From Hymenopus coronatus (taxonomy: Eukaryota; Arthropoda; Insecta; Mantodea; Hymenopodidae), in assembly GCA_030762935.1 (NCBI GenBank), contig CM060899.1, positions 66,886,501-66,950,500 on the forward strand: a DNA stretch of 64,000 bases, in the 5' to 3' direction. Both the position numbers and the translations under genes were made by a program. How positions within the stretch are numbered: the stretch's first letter is position 1; every line of letters starts with the position of its first letter. Shown in pieces: positions 45,184 through 56,194 of the stretch. The notes under the pieces were generated by a model that was not told where the DNA came from, did not search any database, and saw only the letters and a program-made list of their open reading frames with translations.

Positions 45184-45335
45184 ATATATGATATCTTCCA
45201 TTTAATACTTTTCTCTACATTTCCGTAACGAATGTTAAAAAGCTTATTCTTCTATCTACTTTTCATAATAATTGAGATAAACATTAGCATATCTTGTCCT
45301 TATTACTTGGTTCGTTATAAGTAGAAGAGAAAATT
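45184..45335 (+). mobile_element. HLN-A 5' fragment
   Basis: GATATCTTCCATTTAATACTT start with the GAGATAAACATTAGCATATC block. Tandem to the previous copy through AAAGTAAAAATAT; cut by the next 5' end. Confidence 0.6.
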
Positions 45336-45930
45336 CTAATGCTTTCCATTCACATGATGTCCTCTAGCTGTTCGGTTAACATACCTTTTATTCAAAACAT
45401 TAATCTCTTATCTACACCATGCTAATCAAGGTAAACATTAGAAGTATTAGCTTTATAACTGGTTTCTTTATAATTAGAAGGGAAATAAGAAAATGCAAGG
45501 ACTTAACCGTTGTCTCAACTTTTATGGGAAACAATTGAAAAACGAGAAGAAAGATGTCTTCCCGTTTGAGAATTGTTTAAGTGGCTAAAACTGAAACCAA
45601 TAATCAATATCTCCAAAACGGTTAACTCTACAAAAATGTATATGTAAGTAAATATGTCATAAAATGTGTGTTTTAATGAGATTTCTATTTTTGTGTAGTA
45701 AGTTTTTGTCTATCTCTTATGATTTGTCAGTTATACAAAAGACATCCAGAATGAAGAGGCTATTCCCAGAAAATTCAAGATATACTTTTCGGCTGTCATA
45801 AAAATATCTTAAACATAAGCAAATCGGAATAGTTAGTTCCATTTTTGAGAAAATCAAAATAGTCAAAAAATATTCCATGTAAAGGGTAGGTAAGAGTGAG
45901 GGATTCACTTGAAAATCTCCTGTCAAGGAA
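45336..45930 (+). mobile_element. HLN-A 5' two thirds, GCTAGAG-like
   Basis: TCTAATGCTTTCCATTCACA, GTCCTCTAGCTG, continuing to the AAAGGGTAGGTAAGAGTGAG block, then lost. Confidence 0.65.
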
Positions 45931-45954
45931 CCGTGTAAGAAAACCGTTTCTATA

Positions 45955-46430
45955 AATGTTTATTTCTATATAAAATTAGTAAAGGCTCATTTGCCTTAAG
46001 AATTCTAAAGTAAAACTTCCGCTGGAATCTTTATTAAGTGTTTATTATGTACAGGTACATAGTCATTTCATAAATGACACTCTATTGTGGGGTAAACATC
46101 CTTCAGCAATTAAATTATTAATTGTGCAGAAAAAGTCTTTAAGGATTATGTGTGGAACTCACTGTACACCATTATTTATAAACACTGAATATTTTAACCT
46201 TAACATCAATGTTTATTCTGGACTGTTTACTCTATGTGAAGAGAAATATTAACAATTACTCATTATGCTCAGCTGTTCATAATTACAGCACTAGAAACTG
46301 CTCTAACATTTATGTGCATAAAAACAGGTTTTCTAAGGTCAAGACTAGTTTTGAAATTCAGTCCATCAACTTGTTCAACATTTTACCAAATAATGTAACA
46401 GAGAGTTTATCCATGAGTAGAACAATTTAA
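45955..46430 (+). pseudogene. LINE reverse-transcriptase C-terminal fossil
   Basis: Spread over shifted frames: KISKGSFALRILK, then KLPLESLLSVYYVQVHSHF with INDTLLWGKHPSAIKLLIV and QKKSLRIMCGTHCTPLF, then MFILDCLLYVKRNINNYSLC and further. The order (helical segment, YY..HSH..LLWG, QKK..R.M.G....PLF, YVKRN) is the C-terminal thumb region of jockey/CR1-like LINEs. At least two frameshifts and a stop; reverse transcriptase palm motifs are absent. The 3' UTR may continue into 46431-46740. Confidence 0.75.
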
Positions 46431-46760
46431 AACGAGACCCGAAGGGAAGCGTTTTAAGTTTACGAGTGTACAATAGAGGTTTATCCACTTGTATAATACA
46501 TTATTTTATCCTACAAATACGATAAATTAATATATGACAAATATTGAGTTAAGGACTTTGCAACACAGAGTAATAAATTAAATAAGGAATAATGCATTGA
46601 ATTGCCCTGTTTTATAGTTATAAAATATGGTAGGCTATGTATGAGTACTAGTTTTGTTTTTATTGCTGCTAGTTTCAAATTGATCAAGTTTACGATAGAC
46701 ATTTAGAACGTTAATATATCGGTTCCATATGATATATTAAATGAAGCAAAAGAAGCACTT
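46431..46760. other. Probable LINE 3' flank / low-copy DNA
   Basis: AT-rich with no repeat elsewhere in the window and no recognised gene. Confidence 0.35.
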
Positions 46761-47508
46761 GGGGCTTTATTACCGTCGAATTTACAGAAATTATACGAAA
46801 AATAATTATAATATTATAGAAAATGTGAAGTTATCAACCACTTATTTATTTACTTTGTCCCACTCGTTACCGGAGCAACGAGTGAATTTTGTTTACTTTA
46901 TCCCACTCGTTACCGGAGCAACGAGTGAATTTTGTTTACTTTATCCCACTCGTTACCGGAGCAACGAGTGCATTTTGTTTACTTTATCCCACTCGTTACC
47001 GGAGCAACGAGTGAATTTTGTTTACTTTATCCCACTCGTTACCGGAGCAACGAGTGAATATTGTTTACTTTATCCCACTCGTTACCGGAGCAACGAGTGA
47101 ATTTTGTTTACTTTATCCCACTCGTTACCGGAGCAACGAGTGCATTTTGTTTACTTTATCCCACTCGTTACCGGAGCAACGAGTGAATTTTGTTTACTTT
47201 ATCCCACTCGTTACCGGAGCAACGAGTGAATATTGTTTACTTTATCCCACTCGTTACCGGAGCAACGAGTGAATTTTGTTTACTTTATCCCACCCGTTGC
47301 GCTAATAACTATCACTTTGATGTAAAGTCCAAGTTTTCTTATGTCGTTTCTGCATAGCAACGGTGTCTATTACAAGTATCTGTAGGGTAACAAATTTTTA
47401 CTGTCTTGGCAAATAAAAAGATGTATCTATTATCAAGAAGCAGACAGAAGAATAAGCTTTTGTAAGAACAGGTTAGATAGAGTAAGCCATGCGTGTGGCA
47501 CATATCAG
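46761..47508 (-). mobile_element. HLN-A-related element bearing a 43-bp array
   Basis: GTTATCAACCACTTATTTAT, the array, GCGCTAATAACTATCACTTT, GTCCAAGTTTTCTTATGTCG, then an HLN-A-type terminus (GTAAGCCATGCGTGTGGCAC then ATATCAGA). Same architecture as 14994-15422. The terminal hairpin reads ATGCGTGTGGCACAT. Left end uncertain. Confidence 0.6.
46861..47290. repeat. 43-bp minisatellite, exactly ten units
   Basis: CACTCGTT recurs every 43 bp from 46861 to CACCCGTT at 47291 (10 x 43 = 430). Each unit holds CACTCGTT and AACGAGTG flanking ACCGGAGC, a hairpin. One position varies: GAATTTTG, GCATTTTG or GAATATTG in the order T,T,C,T,A,T,C,T,A,T, i.e. a four-unit (172-bp) higher-order repeat. Two long frames across it only reflect periodicity. 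Confidence 0.95.
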
Positions 47509-48359
47509 ATTTTTACTTTCTCTACACATACTATGCACATGGTGCATAGAGAAGGTATTGTAATGCACCCAAAATTTCGATACCAAGATTTCACCGGAAA
47601 TACATGTTTTGAGATCCTCTGAATTGAAAAAAATTAGAAAAATGTCCATGTGAGTCTGTGTGAATGTATAGCCCAAAACAAAAAGTCCAAAAACCAAACT
47701 TGTTATTTAGGTTTCGTATCTTCCAAGGATGCGACACCAAGATTTCCAAGAAAATTCCCCCACCTGCAACTGCCCTTTACATGGAACTCTTTTCGACATT
47801 TTTTATTTTCTCAAAAATGGCTCTAATGATTTTGATTAAAATATCGTACATGAAAGATACTTACCTGACAAATAAAATGTATATTTTCAATTTTCTGGGA
47901 ATAGCCTATGAAGACTGACTTATTCTGGATGAATTTTACGGACTTTTCCATAACTGCTAAACCGTAAGAGATGGACAAAAGCTTTCCACACAAAAAATGT
48001 AGAGCACGTTAAAATACACAATTTATGTTACACATCTTTTTTTCGTAGAGTAGCTCGTTTTTGAGATATTCCTTGTTTTTGGTTTCACATTTAAAAAACT
48101 TATGATTTTCTCATACAGGAATTTGTCAACTCCTGTCCACACAAACAAAGCAACTTCAGTCACATAGCAACCAGCTTTTGACTATTACTTTAGCCTATGG
48201 TACTCCCTTATTTCGGTTCTACTTACAAGGAAGAAAGTAATAAGACAATTTCTGCTTATTCTTTCTCAATTAGTATGAAGTAAATAGAGGCATAAACTTT
48301 TTAACAATAATTTGTTGCACAGATGTAGAGAAGGTCATGTGAATGGAACACATCAGATT
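47509..48359 (-). mobile_element. HLN-A copy, full length
   Basis: Hairpin CTACACATACTATGCACATG then GTGCATAGAG; terminus GGTCATGTGAATGGAACACA. Joined head-to-tail to the array-bearing element through ATCAGATTTTTACTTTC. Confidence 0.85.
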
Positions 48360-48789
48360 TTTTCACTGTTAATATCTGTCGAAATGAAACAACAGTAGTA
48401 AGGAAATGTTAATGGAATATTAGATGTATGATTAGCAATAAATGACGTGCATAGCTACCGTAGAGTGAATAGCTGCACTGAGGATACCTAGCGTGGAAGA
48501 TAGAATAATGGAGATATCACATAGCAAGCCAGGTGTCTCTCTCTCTCTCTAGTCATACATTATGCATTGCAATTCTGTTGTTAGGGAATAAACTGGCAAC
48601 AATTCTCCCAGCTCATCTTCTTTGCTTGTGCTGCTATTTGCCGAACAAATTCCGCTGCTGAATTGCCGCTTCTTCTTCTAACTTCCAAGATTTGAGCAAG
48701 CAAACACCTAATGAGCTTATTTTGTTCTGTAAATATCCTCAGTTGTAGACAATACTAACCCAACCATCAAAAACATCTCTTAGTAAATA
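48360..48789. other. Low-copy DNA with short (CT)n
   Basis: A (CT)8 run at 48535-48550. No gene. Confidence 0.4.
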
Positions 48790-49551
48790 ATCTGATGTGT
48801 TCCATTCACAGGACTTTATCTACATCTCTGCAAAAATTATTGTTAAAAAGCTTATGCTTCTATTTACTTTATGCTAATCCAGAAAAAATTAGCAGAAATA
48901 GTCTTATTACTTGCTTCCTTGTAAGTAGAAACGAAATAAGGGAGTACCATAGGTTAAAGTGACAGTCAAAAGCTGGTTGCTATGTGACTGAAGTTCCTTT
49001 GTTTGTATGGTTAGGAGTTGACAAATTTCCGTATGAGAAAAGTATGTTTTTTTAAAGCTGAAACCAAAAACAAAAAATATCTCAAAAACGATTAACTTCA
49101 AGAAAAAAAAATGTATGTAATATAAATTGTGGGTTTTAATGTGTTCTACGTTTTGTGTTCCTTATACGGTTTAGCAGTTATGTAAAATTCAAGCTGTACA
49201 TATGATTTGTCAGGTATATATCTTTAATATACGATATTTTAATCAAAATCGTTAGAGCCACTTTTGAAAAAATCAAAATTTTCGAAAAAAGTTCCACGTA
49301 AAGGGTAGTTGGGGGTGGAAGGATTTTTCTCAAAATCATCGTGTCGTATCTCTGGAAGATACTAAACTTAAATAGCAAGTTTGGTATTTTACCGGCTTTT
49401 CACTTTTGAGTTATCGTGTTCACAGACACACGGACCTTTTTCCGAAAATGCTTTTTTTAGATAAAGGGGACTCTACAACATATATTTCCGGTGAAATCTC
49501 GGTATCGAATTTTTGAGTGGAGTGCACTAGTACGTGTAGAGAAAGTAAAAA
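48790..49551 (+). mobile_element. HLN-A copy, two deletions
   Basis: Starts TCTGATGTGTTCCATTCACA; ~70 bp lost after GGTTTAGCAGTTATGTAAAA; palindrome reduced to AGTGCACTAGTACGTGTAGA. Confidence 0.8.
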
Positions 49552-49559
49552 GGGCTCTG

Positions 49560-49955
49560 AAACAAAATATGTTATGCATTCCATTGAAATGTCTGTCTCT
49601 ACTTGTCCTTACTTTTCTTATAAAATTATTCCTTTATCTTCTACAAGCTAATCAAGTTAAAGGTTATCATAATTGGTCCTATTACTTAATCCTTTTAAAG
49701 AAGAGAAATAGTAGAATATACTATGCTATAACGATAGTCAAATCCTTTAAAACTCGTCGCTACATAAAAAAATTGAAATTCTGTTCTGTTTTGTCTTCCC
49801 AGGAGTAAAAGAAAAGAGATGTTAAACGAAAGTTGACTTCCCGCTGAAGAAAATTTAAGTAGTTTAATACCGAAACCAACAATAAACAATATTTCGGAAA
49901 CAGTTAACTTTGCAAAAGATATATACGACGTATTGAATGATTTAAAAAGATCTAC
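49560..49955 (+). mobile_element. HLN-A 5' half, diverged
   Basis: TTATGCATTCCATTGAAATG, TCAAGTTAAAGGTTATCATA, fading at TTAAAAAGATCTACATTTTT, where a minus copy begins. Confidence 0.55.
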
Positions 49956-50832
49956 ATTTTTACTTTCTCTACACATACTATGTATATAGTGTATAGAGAA
50001 GATATTGTAATGCACCCAAAAGTTCGACACCAGGATTTCACTGGAAATACAGGTTTTGAGACTTCCTGAATCCAAAAAAAGGAATATTTCTAAAAAAAAA
50101 AGGTCTGTGTGTGCGTGTGTGTCTGTGTATGTCTGTCGACAGCATAGCTCACAAACAAAAGTACCATTAAATAGCAGACCTGGTATTTAAGTTTGGTAAT
50201 GTGCAAGAATGCGACATCATGATTTTTAACATAATCCCCTCCTCCAACTACGATTTACATGGAGCTTTTTTTCTATAAATCTGATTTTCTCAAAAATGAC
50301 TATAATGATTTTAATTATAATATCATATATTACGGATATTTAACTGATAAATAAAATGTATATTTTGAATTTTCTGGGAATAGCCTCTGAAGAATACTTT
50401 ATTCTGAGTGAATTTTACGGAATTTTGCATAACTGCTAAACCGTAAGAAATGGACAAAAATTTACTGCACAACAAATGTAGAACACATTAAAACACACAA
50501 TTTATGTTTAATACATTTTTTCGTGGAGTAGATTATTTTTGAGATATTCCTTGTTTTTGATTTAAGCTATAAAAACATATATTTCTCATATAAGACTTTG
50601 TGAACTCGTGTCCATACAAACAAAGGAACTTCAGTCACATATCAACCAGCTTTTGACTATCACTTTAACCTATGATACTCCCTTATTTCGCTTCTTCTTA
50701 CAAGGAGGCAAGTAATAAGACTATTTCTGCTAATTTTTTCTCGATTAGCAGGAAGTAAATAGAAGCATAAGCTTTTTAACAATAATTTATTGCAGAGATA
50801 AAGAGAAAGTCATGTGAATGGAACACATCAGA
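49956..50832 (-). mobile_element. HLN-A copy, full length
   Basis: Hairpin CTACACATACTATGTATATA then GTGTATAGAG; GT tract at 50105-50130; terminus AAGAGAAAGTCATGTGAATG then GAACACATCAGA. Confidence 0.85.
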
Positions 50833-50984
50833 TTTTTTATTTTATCATATTCACAGACGAATGTTCTTTGAAAAGCATGTGTTTATTAATTGTCACATTC
50901 AATGATTTCGGTACCCCTAACTCTGCAGCACGTTACCTTAAGGATTTAACCGGAGATTGCTGGAGAAATTTTTCCACGTCAGCA

Positions 50985-51705
50985 CAAAGTCCAAGTCTGG
51001 TGGATGGTCTGCCACTTCTCATCGCGTCCCGAACACCGCCCGTTAAAAATGTTTTCCGTTCCCACGCTAACAACGTCTGGGGGATGGTCTGCCACTTCTC
51101 GTTGCGTCCCGAACACTGCCCGTTAAAAATGTTTTCCGTTCCCACGCTAACAACGTCTGGTGGATGGTCTGCCACTTCTCGTCGCGTCCCGAACACTGCC
51201 CGTTAAAAATGTTTTCCGTTCCCACGCTAACAACGTCTGGTGGATGGTTGCGTCCCGAACACTGCCCGTTAAAAATGTTTTCCGTTCCCACACTAACAAC
51301 GTCTGGTGGATGGTCTGCCACTTCTCATCGCGTCCCGAACACTGCCCGTTATAAATGTTTTCCGTTCCCACACTAACAACGTCTGGTGGATGGTCTGCCA
51401 CTTCTCATCGCGTCCCGAACATTGCCCGTTAAAAATGTTTTCCGTTCCCACGCTAACAACTTCTGGTGGATGGTCTGCCACTTCTCGTCGCGTCGCGAAC
51501 ACTGCCCGTTAAAAATGTTTTCCGTTCCCACGCTAACAACTTCTGGTGGATGGTCTGCCACTTCTCGTCGCGTCCCGAACACTGCCCGTTAAAATGTTTT
51601 CCGTTCCCACGCTAACAACTTCTGGTGGATGGTCTGCCACTTCTCATCGCGTCCCGAAAACACTGCCCGTTAAAATGTTTTACGTTCCCACGCTAACAAC
51701 GTCTT
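50985..51705. repeat. 80-bp minisatellite, nine units
   Basis: Unit: GCCACTTCTCATCGCGTCCC, GAACACTGCCCGTTAAAAAT, GTTTTCCGTTCCCACGCTAA, CAACGTCTGGTGGATGGTCT. CGTCCC/CGTCGC markers lie at 51025, 51105, 51185, 51251, 51331, 51411, 51491, 51571 and 51650: seven 80-bp or 79-bp steps and one 66-bp step (14-bp deletion). GC-rich compared with its surroundings. Overlapping frames on both strands are a by-product of the repeat. Confidence 0.95.
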
Positions 51706-51901
51706 CTTTGTCGGTGCTGCTTTCACAAACCGTGCATCGAAATCGTCCATGACATTTCTCATTGATTTGCCATTAATTTGACGCTCATGAACACACACAG
51801 CGGACACTAACTGTTCTTCAATTGTGTAATCACTTGTATCAACTATACTTTCTCAATATCTCGGCATCAACTATTTGATTCATAAGATTTGTTGAATTGT
51901 T

Positions 51902-52278
51902 GTGATAAGAGCGACAACAATCGAAGTCGTCAACAATGGGTATCTGACAGAACTTGCACATGTTCTGGGTGCCTGCCCTTATGGAGAGGTACTGCGAAAC
52001 AGTAGACACAAAATTAGGAGCTTGATTGCAACAAGCATGGAACAAAAAGGTTTTGAGGTCCATGAGGAAGTGTATGGTTTGTCCAACAATGGTAGCAGCA
52101 GGCGCATTGACATCATTGCTTATAAGATACCTGATGGTAGCGGAGTGATCCTTGATCCTACAGTTCGCTTTGAGTCCCACTGTGAACAACCTGAAGAAGT
52201 GGACACAGAAAAAAAAGGCAATTTATGAATCTAGCATTCCCTTTTACAAGGCAAATACAATCTTAATAAAAGAAAATC
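51902..52278 (+). pseudogene. R2-like LINE ORF, C-terminal region, first part
   Basis: Peptide contains LAHVLGACPYGEVLRNSRHK, GFEVHEEVYGLSNNGSSRRI and DIIAYKIPDGSGVILDPTVRFE. The C..(RH) knuckle followed by RR.DI and ILDPTVRFE is typical of the region downstream of the reverse transcriptase in R2-type LINEs with a restriction-like endonuclease, which nicks target DNA for target-primed reverse transcription. A run of eight A shifts the frame; in the next frame IYESSIPFYKANTI continues. An HLN-A element then splits the ORF. Upstream finger, RT palm and N-terminus absent. Confidence 0.75.
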
Positions 52279-53142
52279 TGATGTGTACCATTCACATGAC
52301 TTTCTCTATATCCCTGCAACAATGTATTCTTAAAATTCTTATACTTCTATTAACTTCATGCTAATCAGTAAAACATTAATAGAAATAGCCATATTATTGC
52401 TTCCTTGTAAGTAGAGGTGAAATAAGGGAGTACCATAGGTTAAAGTGATAATCAAAATCTGGTTGCTATGTCACTGAAGTTCCTTTGTTTGTATGGACAG
52501 CAGTTGACAAATTCCTGTATGAGAAATGTATAAGTTTTTCATAGCAGAAACCAAAAATAAGGAATGTCACAAAAACGACGAACTCCACGAAAAATTGTAT
52601 AAAACATAAATTGTGTGTTTTAACGTCCTCTACATTTTTGTGTACTAAGCTTTTGTGTATCTCTTACGGTTTAGCAGTTATTCAAAATTTAGTAAAATTC
52701 ATCTAGAATAAACTACCCTTCAGAGGCTATTCCCAGAAAACTCAAGATATACATTTTATTTGTCAGGTAAATATCTTTAATATACGAAATTTTAATCAAA
52801 ATCGTTAGAGCCATTTTTGAGAAAATCAAAATTTTCAAAAACAGTTCCATGTAAAGGGTAGTTGGGGGTGAGGAGATTTTTCTCAAAATCTTCGTGTCGC
52901 ATCCCTGGAAGATACTAAACTTAAATACCAAGTTTGGTATTTTACCGACTTTTCGTTTTTGAGTTATCGTGTTCACAGACACACGGACACACACACACGG
53001 ACCTTTTTGTGAAAATGCTTTTTTTGGATATTGGGGACCCTAAAACATATATTTCCGGTGAAATCTCGGTATCGAATTTTTTGGTGGAGTGTAATACTTT
53101 CTCTATACACTATGTACATAGTGCGTATGGAGAAATTAAAAA
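52279..53142 (+). mobile_element. HLN-A copy inside the R2-like LINE
   Basis: Starts TCTGATGTGTACCATTCACA after TAATAAAAGAAAA; ends ACTATGTACATAGTGCGTAT then GGAGAAATTAAAAAT. LINE coding sequence lies on both sides, so this insertion is younger than the LINE and bounds the element ends independently. Confidence 0.85.
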
Positions 53143-53249
53143 TTACAGCAATTTTGGATAGATTATGGTCCGATAAACGCCTACTGCATACTATAGCAAC
53201 CATGGCAAGCAGAGGATCTATTCTCATCCTCAGAAATCATTTGTATTAG
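53143..53249 (+). pseudogene. R2-like LINE ORF, extreme C-terminus
   Basis: Frame TAILDRLWSDKRLLHTIATM then ASRGSILILRNHLY and stop at 53247-53249. The ending RGS..ILRNHLY is the usual C-terminus of the same LINE group, which ties it to 51902-52278. Roughly 20 residues between the two parts appear lost. The AT-rich DNA to about 53505, ending AGTAATAAAATAATAATT, is probably the 3' UTR and tail. Confidence 0.7.
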
Positions 53250-53525
53250 TTTTAATGTTGGTGCTATAACAATTTATAAAATTTTATGGTCTAATTTTGA
53301 AATTACTAAACTGTTTTTTTAGAAGATTTGTATGTACTATTTGTATTAGATTTGAAGTTTATCATTTCTAATTTTATATGTTACCTGTAGTTAGTTATAC
53401 AATTTATTTTTAGCATTGTAAATTATTTTTAAAAATGTTAATTGTGTAGTTATACTTTGTCTACATGGCAGCCCTCAACTGAGGAAAGTAATAAAATAAT
53501 AATTAGGAATATATACCGACCTCAA

Positions 53526-54368
53526 AAAATCTGATGTGTTCCATTCACACGACTTTCTCTATATCTCTGCAATAAATTATAACTAAAAATCTTATGCTTA
53601 TATTTACTTCATGCTAACCGAGAAAAAAATAGCAGAAATAGTCTTATTACTTGCTTCCTTGTAAGTAGAAGCGAAATAAGGAAGTACCACTGGCTGCTAT
53701 GTGACTGAAGTTCGTTTGTTTGTATGGACAGGAGTTCACAAAGTCCAGTATGAGAAAATATGTTTTTACAGCTGAAACCAAAAACAAGGAATATCTAAAA
53801 AACAATCAACTGCACGAAAAAAATGATTACAACATATATTGTGTGTTTTAAAGTGCTCCACATTTGTTGTGTGGTAAGTTTTTGTCCATCTCTTACGGTT
53901 TAGCAGTTATGAAAAATTACGTAAAATTGACCCAGAATAAAGTAGTCTTCAGAGGCTATTCCTAGAAAATTAAAAATATACATTTTATTTGTCAGGTAAA
54001 TATCTGCAGTATATGATATTTTAATCGAAATCGTTAGAGCTACTTTTTTAGAAAATCAAAATTTTAGAAAAAAGTTCCATGTAAAGGGTAGCTTAGGGTG
54101 AGGGGATTTTTCTCAAAATCTTCGTGCTGCATCCCTGGAAGATACTATACTTAAATACCAAGTTTGGTATTTTACCGACTTATCGTTTTTGAGTTATCGT
54201 GTTCACAGGCACACGGACACACACGGACCTTTTTCTGAAAATACCTTTCTTGGATACAGAGGACCCTAAAACTTATATTTCCGGTGAAATCTCGGTATCG
54301 AATTTTTTTGTGGAGTGCAATACTTTCTCTATACACTATGTACATAGTATGTTTAGAGAAAGTAAAAA
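53526..54368 (+). mobile_element. HLN-A copy, full length
   Basis: Starts TCTGATGTGTTCCATTCACA then CGACTTTCTC; ends CACTATGTACATAGTATGTT then TAGAGAAAGTAAAAA. A ~50-bp deletion removes the GGTTAAAGTGATAGTCAAAA block near 53690. Confidence 0.85.
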
Positions 54369-54950
54369 ACATTTACTCACGTGATTTGTGGGCTTTGTGC
54401 GCACACTGTAAATCTGTCTTGTACTAACATCTGGTCTCTATTATAAAGAAACATCAAATATTCCACCTTGACATATGCACATCATCTTCCAGCCCCACCA
54501 ACAATGCTCCAATCCACCACTGCATACAGCCTCTTTCTTCAAAAGACATTCAATGAAGCATTGTTAACATGACCGTCAACATCCGGAAGACAGTGACACA
54601 AGAGGAAGATGTTTATCATTTCCCTTTGCTTCCTTTTCGTCTTCCTCAACCTTCCCCCTTGTAAGACGAGAATTGCTTCATGCACGTCTTAGATCCAAAA
54701 GACATAGAGCCTGAGGAGAATCTGTTTGTGCGAAGGAGCGGAAGTTGCGATAACATAAGATGTATATGACCTGCAGAAGGATGGCAACAGATTCCACCTC
54801 TCTGCCTTAAAACATACACTTGCCATTATTAACAGCGAAAGAATAAATTGTATTTTAGGTTTATTGGAAAACCGGCAGTAGGTATGCTTAAGGATACCCT
54901 AAACTGAAATTTTCCTTAATCTTGCATTTTTCAAGCAATCTTTTTGAAAA
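54369..54950. other. Low-copy DNA, no gene seen
   Basis: Slightly GC-richer at 54480-54760, but without a recognised frame. Confidence 0.4.
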
Positions 54951-55112
54951 TGTTTACTTTCTCTACACGTACTACGTACAGTGTATAGAGAAGGTATTGT
55001 ATTGCACCCAAAAATTCGATCCGGAGATTTCAACGGAAATACATGTTTTCAGACTCCCTGAATCCAAAAAAAGCATTTTTAGAAAAATGCCCGTGTGTGT
55101 GTGTGTTTGTAG

Positions 55113-55148
<36 letters not shown>

Positions 55149-55795
55149 TTAGGTTTGGTATCTTCCAAGGATGCAACACGAAGATTTTCAAAAGAATCCC
55201 CCCAACCCTAACTACCCTTTGTGTGGAACGTTTTTCGAAAATTTTGATTTTCTCAAAAATAACTCTAACGATTTTGATTAAACTATCGTATATTAAAGAC
55301 ATTTACCTGACAAATAAAATGTAAATCTTGAATTTTCTAAGAATAGCCTCTGAAGACTACTTCATTCTGGATGAATTTTACGGAATTTTGCATAGTTGCT
55401 AAACCGTAATAAATGGACAAAAACTTACCACACAAAAAATTTAGAGCACATTAAAACGCACCATTTTTGCTATATTCATTTTTTTCGTGGAGTTGGTCGT
55501 TTTAGAGATATTCCTTAATTTCAGCTTTGAAAAACTTAAAATTTTCTCATACAGGAATTTCTCAACTCCTGTCCATACAAACAAAGGAACTTCAGTCACA
55601 TAGCAACCAGCTTTTGACTACCACTTTAACGTATGCTACTCCCATATTTCCCTTCTACTTACAAGGAAGCAAGTAGTAAGACTATTTCTGATAATTTTTC
55701 CTGGATTAGCATGAAGTAAATAGAAGCCTAAGTTTTTTAAAAATAATTTGTTGCAGAGATGTAGAGAAAGGCATGTGAATTGAACACATCAGATT
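54951..55795 (-). mobile_element. HLN-A copy, full length
   Basis: Hairpin CTACACGTACTACGTACAGT then GTATAGAG; terminus GTAGAGAAAGGCATGTGAAT. The GT tract has expanded and the adjoining GTATAGCTCAAAAACGA block has been lost. Confidence 0.85.
55097..55146. repeat. (GT)n expansion inside HLN-A
   Basis: Two GT runs broken by TTTGTAGAT, about 20 units in total, at the element's usual GT position. Confidence 0.95.
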
Positions 55796-56194
55796 TTTTT
55801 TACATACTGCCGTGATACAATTATCCATAGGATTTGAGTTTCATGAAGATATCTTATATATTTTGGATTTAAAAAAGAATTAAGTATTTTTATTATGCCA
55901 ATTAATCAATAGTTGTGCACGATGCATAAATGACTTTTTTGGAAAACCAAAGATATTAGTAAATTTGTTTCACGATAGTAAATAAAATAAGCATATAGAA
56001 TTTTTGTTACTCTTCTGGTTGCTTTAGAATCTTTTTTAAACCTTTAAACATTAAAATATTACTATAATTAATGTTTACTGTTATATTGATTGTGCAATAT
56101 ATCAGGTAATTTTCAGTTCTTACAAAAATCAGAAGCAAATTCTTTTCATTGATACTCTCTGAGTCTGTGATGAAAATTTGAAGCAGATAGTACA
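55796..56194. other. Low-copy AT-rich DNA
   Basis: No supported gene; a minus frame at 56007-56216 has no motif. Confidence 0.35.

Noticed and set aside
46741..47272. Long frames across the 43-bp array (repeated YPTRYRSNE-like peptide)
   Set aside because: 43 is not a multiple of 3, so three units give a 43-residue periodic peptide in every open frame; the reading frame is a product of tandem repetition.
42360..47290. CRISPR-like arrays
   Set aside because: Repeats are contiguous without unique spacers, units are 43-45 bp in a eukaryotic transposon context, and no cas-like genes are present.
50933..51592. Eight overlapping frames on both strands across the 80-bp array
   Set aside because: Same reason: periodic GC-rich DNA stays open in several frames at once, on both strands, with no domain.
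51839..52189. 116-codon minus-strand frame
   Set aside because: Antisense shadow of the R2-like LINE fragment, whose plus-strand motifs are convincing.
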